64,000 nt of DNA, taken from assembly GCF_017743935.1 (NCBI RefSeq), contig NZ_JAGHRE010000004.1, forward strand, positions 248,001-312,000, written 5' to 3'. This stretch comes from Tropicibacter sp. R16_0. GTDB lineage: Bacteria > Pseudomonadota > Alphaproteobacteria > Rhodobacterales > Rhodobacteraceae. The notes under the pieces were generated by a model, which ran no database searches, was not told the origin of the DNA, and worked only from the letters and a program-made list of their open reading frames with translations. The translations under genes were made by a program, and so were the position numbers. Below are positions 53,394-61,759 of this stretch, piece after piece (within the stretch, counting starts at the first letter, position 1; each line of letters starts with the position of its first letter).

Positions 53394-54833
53394 TTACTCA
53401 GCCGCCCAACCGCTGACGGCTTTAACTTCCAGGAAGTCCTCGAGCCCCCACACGCCACCTTCGCGGCCATTACCCGACTGCTTCATGCCACCAAAGGGCG
53501 AACCCGCGCCGCGGCTGGTGCCGTTCATTTCCACCATGCCCGAGCGCAGGGTGCGCGCCATGCGGTTCAGGCGCTGCGGATCCTGGGTCTGGACATAGTT
53601 GGTCAGGCCATAGGGCGTATCGTTGGCGATCTCGACGGCCTCCTCTTCGGTGTCGAAGGGAATCATGGTCAGAACCGGGCCAAAGATTTCCTCGCGGGCG
53701 ATGGTCATTTGATTGTTGGCGTCGGCAAAAACGGTGGGTTTGACATAGTAACCCTTGTTCATGCCGTCCGGGCGCCCCGTGCCGCCTGCGACCAGTTTGG
53801 CGCCTTCGTCGATGCCTTTCTGGATCAGGTCCTGGATCTTGTTCCACTGCAGTTCGTTCACAACGGGGCCGATGTGGCGGCCTTCTTCCAGAGCGTTGCC
53901 AACAGAAACCATCTGCGCGACCTGACCGGCCGTTTCGACCGCTTGATCATAAACACCGCGCTGCACCAGCATCCGGCTGGGGGCGTTACAGCTTTGGCCG
54001 GTGTTGTTCATCATGTGCAGCACGCCGCGCTTGATCGCCTTTTCGTCGGCATCGTCAAAGACCACATTCGCACCTTTGCCGCCCAGTTCCAGGTGTACCT
54101 TCTTGAGCGTATCGGCGGCATTCTTGGAAATCGCCGTGCCGGCACGCGTTGAGCCGGTAAAGCTGACCATATCGACGTCGGGGTGGCCCGACAGCTGAGA
54201 GCCGACGCCGACACCGTCGCCGTTCACCAGGTTGAACACACCGGCTGGGAAGCCCGCCTCATCCATCATCTCGGCAAAGATCATCGCGTTCAGCGGGCTT
54301 TGCTCGGACGGTTTCAGAACCATGGTGCAGCCAGCAACCGCTGCCGCGCCAACCTTGAGTGTGATCTGGTTCATCGGCCAGTTCCACGGTGTGATCAGGG
54401 CCGCAACACCAACGGCCTCATGAATGATGCGGTCGCCCGGGGCATGATCGCCGAGCGGCTTTTCAAACTCGAATTTCTTGGCGGCCTTGATGAAGTTCAT
54501 CAAATGCCACGCACCTGCACCAACCTGCTGCGTGCGGGCCATGTCGATTGGTGCGCCCATTTCGGTGGACATGGCTTGCGCCAGGTCTTCGGTACGGGAC
54601 TGATACACTTCGGCCAGCTTTTCGACCAAGGCGATCCGCTCTTCAACCGGTGTTGCCATCCAGCCGGGCAAGGCGGCTTTGGCGGCGGCCACGGCCGCGT
54701 CCGTGTCGGCCTGTCCCCCCAACGAGATCACTGCGCAGGGCTCCTCGGTGGACGGGTTGATGACTTCAAAGTCGTTGGCTGCGGCTGGGGCGACCCATGC
54801 GCCGTTGATGTAAAAGTCGCGTTTTTCGATCAT
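53394..54833 (-). CDS. NAD-dependent aldehyde dehydrogenase
   Basis: A 479-residue complete ALDH-superfamily enzyme. Motifs: ALITPWNWPMNQITLKVGAA (active-site Asn), VSFTGSTRAGTAISKNAA, LELGGKGANVVFDD with catalytic Glu, and catalytic Cys in NTGQSCNAPSRMLV. The C-terminus has GSPFGGMKQSGNGREGG. The substrate is unknown; relatives act on betaine aldehyde, semialdehydes and others. ATG 54833 has AGGAG upstream. Two palindromic sites lie just upstream, suggesting tight repression. Confidence 0.92.
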   Translation of the reverse strand: MIEKRDFYINGAWVAPAAANDFEVINPSTEEPCAVISLGGQADTDAAVAAAKAALPGWMATPVEERIALVEKLAEVYQSRTEDLAQAMSTEMGAPIDMARTQQVGAGAWHLMNFIKAAKKFEFEKPLGDHAPGDRIIHEAVGVAALITPWNWPMNQITLKVGAAAVAGCTMVLKPSEQSPLNAMIFAEMMDEAGFPAGVFNLVNGDGVGVGSQLSGHPDVDMVSFTGSTRAGTAISKNAADTLKKVHLELGGKGANVVFDDADEKAIKRGVLHMMNNTGQSCNAPSRMLVQRGVYDQAVETAGQVAQMVSVGNALEEGRHIGPVVNELQWNKIQDLIQKGIDEGAKLVAGGTGRPDGMNKGYYVKPTVFADANNQMTIAREEIFGPVLTMIPFDTEEEAVEIANDTPYGLTNYVQTQDPQRLNRMARTLRSGMVEMNGTSRGAGSPFGGMKQSGNGREGGVWGLEDFLEVKAVSGWAAE

Positions 54834-54861
54834 GTCTGGCTCTCCTGATCTTACCAATAAA

Positions 54862-54877
54862 TCGACCGATTGGTCGA
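54862..54877. promoter_or_regulatory. TetR-type operator upstream of ALDH gene
   Basis: TCGACC (54862-54867) and GGTCGA (54872-54877) form a perfect inverted repeat around a 4-base spacer, 29-44 bases upstream of the aldehyde dehydrogenase ATG. Its ACCGATTGGT core is the common TetR-family operator style. No TetR gene lies in the window, so the regulator is elsewhere. Confidence 0.55.
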
Positions 54878-54925
54878 ATTTGTGGCCAATGTGTCACCAC
54901 CCCTGTTTCCGAGCAAGGGGATTTT

Positions 54926-54947
54926 GAATAATTTGATCAAATTATTC
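54926..54947. promoter_or_regulatory. Perfect 22-bp palindrome
   Basis: Half-site GAATAATTTGA is followed directly by its exact reverse complement, so all 22 bases are symmetric. It is AT-rich in a GC-rich genome, in the 276-base divergent region between the ALDH gene and the peroxiredoxin gene. It could be a repressor or activator operator for either gene; no family can be named from sequence. Confidence 0.5.
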
Positions 54948-55109
54948 GCGTGAAGCTCCTCCGCTGTCAACGCTGCGCATCGGCTCGTGCATTGCAAGCA
55001 GGATTTGTTTCCCTGTCGTCACTTTGCCCCTGTAACCTTGCGGCAGAACGACTAAGTTGAGCGGGTCAGGATGATCCGACCCGGATTTTCACACCAAAGG
55101 AGTTGAACC

Positions 55110-55760
55110 ATGGGTTTGCGCATTAACGATACAGTTCCGAATTTCACCGCAGAAACCGATCAGGGCACCATTCAGTTTCATGACTGGATTGGCGACAGCT
55201 GGGCGATTCTGTTCTCGCACCCCAAAGACTTCACCCCGGTCTGCACCACCGAGTTCTCCGCCGTTGCTCAGCTGGCCGACGAATGGGCCGCCCGCGGCAC
55301 CAAGGTCATCGGCGTGTCGGTTGACGGTGTCGAAGACCACAAGAAGTGGAAGGGTGACATCGAAAAATACGGCAACGCTGCTGCGGGTTTCCCGATCATC
55401 GCAGACGAAGGCCTGGCCGTGTCCAAGGCGTTCGACATGCTGCCTGCCGAAGCTTACCTGCCTGATGGCCGTACCCCGGCAGACAGTGCCACGGTGCGTT
55501 CGGTGTTCATCATTGGCCCTGACAAGCAGTTGAAGCTGTCGATGACATACCCGATGACCGTAGGCCGAAACTTTGCCGAGATCCTGCGCGCGCTGGACGG
55601 TCTGCAGATGTCGTCCAAGGGCGTTGCAACGCCTGCAAACTGGGTGCCGGGTGAAGACGTCATTATCCCGCCGACCGTTTCGAACGAAGACGCCAAAGAG
55701 AAGTTCGGCGAGTTCGAGACGATCTTTCCCTATCTGCGCAAAACAAAAGCGCCGAGCTGA
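55110..55760 (+). CDS. 1-Cys peroxiredoxin (Prx6 type)
   Basis: A 216-residue peroxiredoxin reducing peroxides in the cytoplasm. Peroxidatic Cys45 is in DFTPVCTTEFSA. There is no resolving cysteine at the expected C-terminal position, and the C-terminal extension (NWVPGEDVIIPP, FPYLRKTKAPS) marks the Prx6/1-Cys class. The promoter region contains a CGGGTC/GACCCG inverted repeat (55062-55067/55078-55083) about 30 bases before the ATG, possibly an oxidative-stress operator. GGAG precedes the start. Confidence 0.94.
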   Translation: MGLRINDTVPNFTAETDQGTIQFHDWIGDSWAILFSHPKDFTPVCTTEFSAVAQLADEWAARGTKVIGVSVDGVEDHKKWKGDIEKYGNAAAGFPIIADEGLAVSKAFDMLPAEAYLPDGRTPADSATVRSVFIIGPDKQLKLSMTYPMTVGRNFAEILRALDGLQMSSKGVATPANWVPGEDVIIPPTVSNEDAKEKFGEFETIFPYLRKTKAPS

Positions 55761-55783
55761 TCCTTCAGCATGGTCTGAAATTT

Positions 55784-55811
55784 TCCCGCGGCCGGTGGTC
55801 GCGGGATTTTT
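55784..55811 (+). terminator. Rho-independent terminator after peroxiredoxin
   Basis: A 7-bp stem TCCCGCG (55784-55790) / CGCGGGA (55800-55806), a 9-nt loop, then TTTTT (55807-55811). Confidence 0.85.
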
Positions 55812-55814
55812 GTG

Positions 55815-56528
55815 TCACGGCCGTTGAGGTCGCAACGAGACGCGCGCGCGGTAGACGGCGCGGTTGATCTCTCGCAAGATCTTGTTGCTGGTCGCCTTTT
55901 TCTGGATTGTTGACCCCCCCAGAGCCTCTGTGATCTCCGAGACGCCATTCGGCAGAATGGTGTGAATGGGCTGCTGTGTAATCCAATGCATTTGCAGAAA
56001 AGTATCTACGGGCCTGTCCAATTCCTCGGTCACTTTGAGCAACCGCTTGGCAGCGTTTTTCCCTACGACCTGGCAAACGGTTTGCAATCCGATCACCTTG
56101 GGCAAGAAGAGTTTGGCGCGGGTACGATCTGCAACCATTTGGGCCGGAGTTTCCCGGTGTTTGGCGGGCAGGCGAATGAACGTATCGGCGGTGGCGTGGG
56201 TTTCCACCAAATCCATTGCCTCGGCCCACAGGTCCGGTGTGATGCTCAGGTCGTCTTCGGCGATCAAGGCATAGTCCAGATCTTCGTCCACGATCTTTTG
56301 CCAGCATGCACGATGGCTCAGGAAACAACCGACCTCGCCGGCGCTGAGCGTGAACGGATATCGGGGGGCGTGAAGGTTGCCTGGCAAAGGTGTCAACGCG
56401 CCATGCTCCAGCACCTTTTTACCGATCACCGCATCGACGATTTGGGCGTTTGACAGCGTATTCAAAAGCGCTTCAGCGTTTGGTGCGCGCTTGGCGTCCC
56501 CTGGCATGTGAATGATAAAAGACTGCAT
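55815..56528 (-). CDS. Glycosyltransferase family 25 protein
   Basis: A 237-residue GT25 (LPS-type galactosyl/glucosyl transferase) protein. FTLSAGEVGCFLSHRACWQKIV is the family signature, followed by ALIAEDDLSITPDLW (the acidic metal-binding EDD). The start MQSFIIHMPGDAKRA fits the family. It should add a sugar to lipooligosaccharide or a surface protein; no partner genes are adjacent. ATG 56528 is used; a few upstream codons are possible. Confidence 0.87.
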   Translation of the reverse strand: MQSFIIHMPGDAKRAPNAEALLNTLSNAQIVDAVIGKKVLEHGALTPLPGNLHAPRYPFTLSAGEVGCFLSHRACWQKIVDEDLDYALIAEDDLSITPDLWAEAMDLVETHATADTFIRLPAKHRETPAQMVADRTRAKLFLPKVIGLQTVCQVVGKNAAKRLLKVTEELDRPVDTFLQMHWITQQPIHTILPNGVSEITEALGGSTIQKKATSNKILREINRAVYRARVSLRPQRP

Positions 56529-56560
56529 GACCCGATGCATACAGCGCCGGGTCATGCGGG

Positions 56561-56596
56561 GAAAGCGAAACTGGGGTGGGGGCTGATTTCGCTTTC
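56561..56596 (-). terminator. Hairpin downstream of outer-membrane barrel gene
   Basis: A perfect 10-bp inverted repeat, GAAAGCGAAA (56561-56570) / TTTCGCTTTC (56587-56596), with a 16-base loop lies just after the barrel gene's stop. It lacks a T-tract on the minus strand, so any termination would be Rho-assisted; it may instead protect the 3' end. Confidence 0.4.
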
Positions 56597-56601
56597 GCAG
56601 C

Positions 56602-57291
56602 TCAGAACTTGAAGCGGACGCCCAAGTTGACGCTGAAGTTGTCCAGATCGTCCTCGACGTTGCCGGTGGATACGCCCGCTGGATTGAGCCTGCTGCTCGA
56701 CGCGCCAAAGGCGCGAGAATATCGGGCGTCCACGGTCAAAGCCGTGTTGCTGTTGAGGTCATAGCTGACACCGGCAATCGCTTGGGCCGCAAAGTTGGTA
56801 TCGCTGTCGCGGATCACAACGCCCGGGCCATAAACCAGGTCATAGCTGGTCCGCTGCGCGCCCAGGCCAAAACCCAAAAACGGGGTAAAGGCGCCCTGTT
56901 GCTTGAAGTCGAACAGGACGTTGGCAAACAGCGAACTAGACGAGATGTCGCCGCTGGTGTTGACCTCGTTGCCGGGACCATTGCCGGTGAAATTCAGGGT
57001 TTCAACATCGTTGTTGCGGTAAGACAGTTCCAGTTCGACCCGGGTGCCGACGTTCGAATTGCTCCACTGTGGGATTTCGCGACCGACGGCGATCCCTATG
57101 CCGTAGCCGCCATCAAAGTCGCCAAACACCGATTGCGGCGCGCCGCCAATGGTGCCGGACAGGTTTGTGTCCTGAAGTTGATTGTAGCCCAGGAACCCCT
57201 GGACGTAATAGCCATCGGGCAGGGTTTGGGCAGATAGGGCGGTCGCTGACAGTGTCAGGGCGGCAGCGGCGATAAGAGGACGGGGACGCAT
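56602..57291 (-). CDS. Outer-membrane beta-barrel protein
   Basis: A 229-residue OmpA/OmpW-like small barrel. Signal peptide MRPRPLIAAAALTLSATALSA is followed by amphipathic strands (GYYVQGFLGYNQLQ, GYGIGIAVGREIP, VGTRVELELSYRNND, FTPFLGFGLGAQRTSYD, SVNLGVRFKF). It ends in phenylalanine, the outer-membrane insertion signal. Eight strands are likely. The role is unknown: structural or a surface adhesin-like barrel. Confidence 0.87.
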   Translation of the reverse strand: MRPRPLIAAAALTLSATALSAQTLPDGYYVQGFLGYNQLQDTNLSGTIGGAPQSVFGDFDGGYGIGIAVGREIPQWSNSNVGTRVELELSYRNNDVETLNFTGNGPGNEVNTSGDISSSSLFANVLFDFKQQGAFTPFLGFGLGAQRTSYDLVYGPGVVIRDSDTNFAAQAIAGVSYDLNSNTALTVDARYSRAFGASSSRLNPAGVSTGNVEDDLDNFSVNLGVRFKF

Positions 57292-57468
57292 CGGGTGATC
57301 CTTTGTTCAGGCATTTGATACCGGACCATTTGCCCGTCATTTGCGTGATTGAAAGGGGCGCAGCCGTCACGTCTGTTCACAGATATTTCTGCCTCGGTGA
57401 ATGAATAAAATCGGATGGGGAAAAATCCCATGATTGCCAAGGGATGCGCTTTCACAAGGGTGCGAGCG

Positions 57469-57978
57469 TCAAGCTTGACGCGGTTTGTCCAAAACGGGTT
57501 CGGCAATCAGCTCTTCGACGAAATAGCTGAGCAATTGCATCCGCCCCGAGACGCTTGCCTTGCGATAGACCGCCCCGCATTGCGCTTTGATTGTCCCCTC
57601 CTTGGTTTGACGAAGGGCGGCGATGTCTGCCACTGATAATCCCTTGAGCGCCAGCATCGCCACTTCACGTTCAGCTTTGCTGAGCTGCCATTCGTCGAAA
57701 TGATCATGGATGAGTTGTTCGAACGCGCCGGATGCCATGTCGAGCTGCCGCTGCATCTGTGCCTCGCGTTGGCCTAGTGCACGGATCTGCATCGCGGTAG
57801 CTGCGATACCAGCGAACAGAGCAAGGCTGAGCACCATTTCAAAGGCATGTATATCGCGAAAGCCCAAGGGTTCGGGCATGCCGGTCCAATCGAACAATCC
57901 GTCGACCACAAAGAAGGTGGCGCAGACAGCCTGCACCACCAACACGAGCCACAGCCAAGCCTTGCCGGAATTCTTCAA
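57469..57978 (-). CDS. Membrane-tethered LuxR-type regulator
   Basis: A 169-residue protein with two N-terminal transmembrane helices (AWLWLVLVVQAVCATFFVVDG, about 7-27; MVLSLALFAGIAATAMQI, about 48-65), a short linker and a C-terminal LuxR helix-turn-helix (about 97-160, LSKAEREVAMLALKGLSVADIA, EGTIKAQCGAVYRKASV). It would bind DNA while anchored in the inner membrane. TTG 57978 is the start, justified by AAAGGAG just upstream. The PepSY-like secreted protein gene lies 23 bases upstream and is probably co-transcribed. Confidence 0.88.
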   Translation of the reverse strand: MKNSGKAWLWLVLVVQAVCATFFVVDGLFDWTGMPEPLGFRDIHAFEMVLSLALFAGIAATAMQIRALGQREAQMQRQLDMASGAFEQLIHDHFDEWQLSKAEREVAMLALKGLSVADIAALRQTKEGTIKAQCGAVYRKASVSGRMQLLSYFVEELIAEPVLDKPRQA

Positions 57979-58001
57979 GTGGCTCCTTTCCCGGGACGCG
58001 C

Positions 58002-58274
58002 TCAGTCGTCCTCTTTCTCCATCTCGATCTCAACCACCGAGCCATCGGCCTGGCTCAGCACCAGCTCAGTTTCCACACCATCCTTGAGGACTTCAACCTC
58101 GATCTCGTCGTCCTCGAATTCGATCTCTTGAATCTGATAGCCTTGCTCTTCGAGCATGGCGCGGATGGCGGCTTCTTCAGTGCCCAAGGTATCTCCGATG
58201 TTGAAGTTGGCCATGGCGATGGCGGGGGCAGCGAGCATTGCAGTGATCAGGGTCAGGGTTTTGAAGGTGGTCAT
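58002..58274 (-). CDS. Small acidic periplasmic PepSY-like protein
   Basis: A 90-residue exported protein. Signal peptide MTTFKTLTLITAMLAAPAIAMA is followed by an acidic domain with EAAIRAMLEEQGYQIQEIEFEDDEIEVEVLKDGVE (given by positions ~34-68), a PepSY/YkwA-like strand-helix pattern, then a Glu/Asp-rich tail. PepSY domains often inhibit or sense proteases and sensors. Being next to a membrane-tethered LuxR regulator suggests a periplasmic input to it. AAAGGAG precedes the ATG. Confidence 0.78.
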   Translation of the reverse strand: MTTFKTLTLITAMLAAPAIAMANFNIGDTLGTEEAAIRAMLEEQGYQIQEIEFEDDEIEVEVLKDGVETELVLSQADGSVVEIEMEKEDD

Positions 58275-58375
58275 TGGGTCTCTCCTTTTCGGCGTTGATG
58301 ATGACATCGAGCTGGGAAGAGAGCCGGATTTTGACGATTGGTTTTTGGTTGATTTGACTGCTATTGCACCCGGGT

Positions 58376-59251
58376 TTATGCGGTTTTTACCCGTTGGGAG
58401 ACCCAATCCGCAACCAAAGGCCAGATTTCTTCGCGCGCCGGGGTAGAGGCCAGAATGCGTCCGTGTTCATAGTCCTCGGCGAAGCCCTGTTCCAAGCTGC
58501 AAAAGTGGATGGAACGGTCGGGGCTGCCAAAGGCATTGGCGAAACTTTCGCATCCCGCACGCGGTGCGATGAAGTGGTCACCGCCGGCGATCAGGCACAG
58601 CAGGGGGAAGTTCAGCGCCTTCAAGGCAGGCAGATAATCGAAGCCATCCGAGCCCAGGAACTTTCCATCCAGGTTCCAGCGGCACCATTGACGCATCAAA
58701 AGTGCGCTTTCGGGTTCCGAGCCAACGCCCAATTGACGCGGTGGAATTACATCGATGGTTTCCAAATACGCAGTCATCTCGGCGACACGTTGACGGTGTT
58801 CAGGGCGTTCCGCCGCCAGATGGGCCTGAGCCGCCATGGTCACCAGGCCCCGGATGCTGGCATTGGCCAATTCAGGATTCCGGGCTGCCCACATCCCGAC
58901 AATCAGCCCGCCGTCAGAATGCGTGACAAAGAAGGCCGAACGCTCTCTGGTCTCGGTCTGAACCAGATCCAAAACCGCCGGAATGTCCATCTTTGCTATC
59001 GTATCAAAATCAAAGGGCGTGTCCGGCATTTCGCTGCCGCCTCGCCCGCGCCAATCCATCGCCCAGACGTCAAACCCATCATCGGCCAGCCGTCGCGCCA
59101 GGCCGGTGCACCCTTCGTGACTTGAAAACGTGCCATGCACCACGATAACCGGAACACCACCAGGATTGGCAAAGCGAAAACATGCAATGCGCACGCCATC
59201 TGCGCAATGGGCAGTGTATCGGATCGGCAATATCAGAGGATCGGCCTGCAT
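58376..59251 (-). CDS. Alpha/beta-hydrolase family protein
   Basis: A 291-residue alpha/beta hydrolase with a cytoplasmic N-terminus. The oxyanion loop is VIVVHGTFSSHEGC, the nucleophile elbow is FFVTHSDGGLIVG (a THSDG variant of GxSxG) and MDWRGRGGS is present. The catalytic His is likely in the C-terminal FAEDYEHGRIL block. The substrate is unknown. It is convergent-free and alone between the PepSY gene and pnp. Confidence 0.85.
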   Translation of the reverse strand: MQADPLILPIRYTAHCADGVRIACFRFANPGGVPVIVVHGTFSSHEGCTGLARRLADDGFDVWAMDWRGRGGSEMPDTPFDFDTIAKMDIPAVLDLVQTETRERSAFFVTHSDGGLIVGMWAARNPELANASIRGLVTMAAQAHLAAERPEHRQRVAEMTAYLETIDVIPPRQLGVGSEPESALLMRQWCRWNLDGKFLGSDGFDYLPALKALNFPLLCLIAGGDHFIAPRAGCESFANAFGSPDRSIHFCSLEQGFAEDYEHGRILASTPAREEIWPLVADWVSQRVKTA

Positions 59252-59323
59252 GGCAAAATGCTAACAGGCGAATGATTGCCAGAGCACCTGAAACCCCACG
59301 TAACGATTTGTAATTCATCAACG

Positions 59324-59353
59324 AAAAAGGCCCCGACGTTTGGTCGGGGCCTT
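59324..59353 (-). terminator. Rho-independent terminator of pnp
   Basis: An 11-bp perfect stem (59327-59337 with 59343-59353) and 5-nt loop are followed on the minus strand by a run of Ts (complement of A59324-A59328). It lies about 20 bases after the pnp stop and ends the pnp transcript. Confidence 0.92.
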
Positions 59354-59373
59354 CCGAAAGATGAGACTGACGA

Positions 59374-61515
<2,142 letters not shown>

Positions 61516-61540
61516 CTAGCGTATCCTAAATGGGAGCACT

Positions 61541-61588
61541 CGCGGGCCCTCCCGCGTCTCCCGTTTGCATGGCGGCCCCATTGCCGCC
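61541..61588 (-). promoter_or_regulatory. Structured 5' leader of pnp
   Basis: Two consecutive hairpins lie 26-73 bases upstream of pnp: CGCGGG (61541-61546) / CCCGCG (61551-61556) with a tetraloop, and GGCGGC (61571-61576) / GCCGCC (61583-61588). PNPase genes in other bacteria are autoregulated through RNase III cleavage of a leader hairpin; this could serve the same purpose. No transcription start is identified. Confidence 0.45.
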
Positions 61589-61759
61589 GACCCCTGTTAT
61601 CTTCTTTCACGGTGCCAGGGTCCGGTGCACCACGTCTCAGATAGAGCGGCCCTTACATCAGTTTGGCCTCAAATGAAAGGGGAGTGATCAGGGTTCCGGC
61701 GGAATACCGGCCCCCGCCCCACAAATGGGGCGGTTTGGCTTTGGTTCTATGGCGACGCG

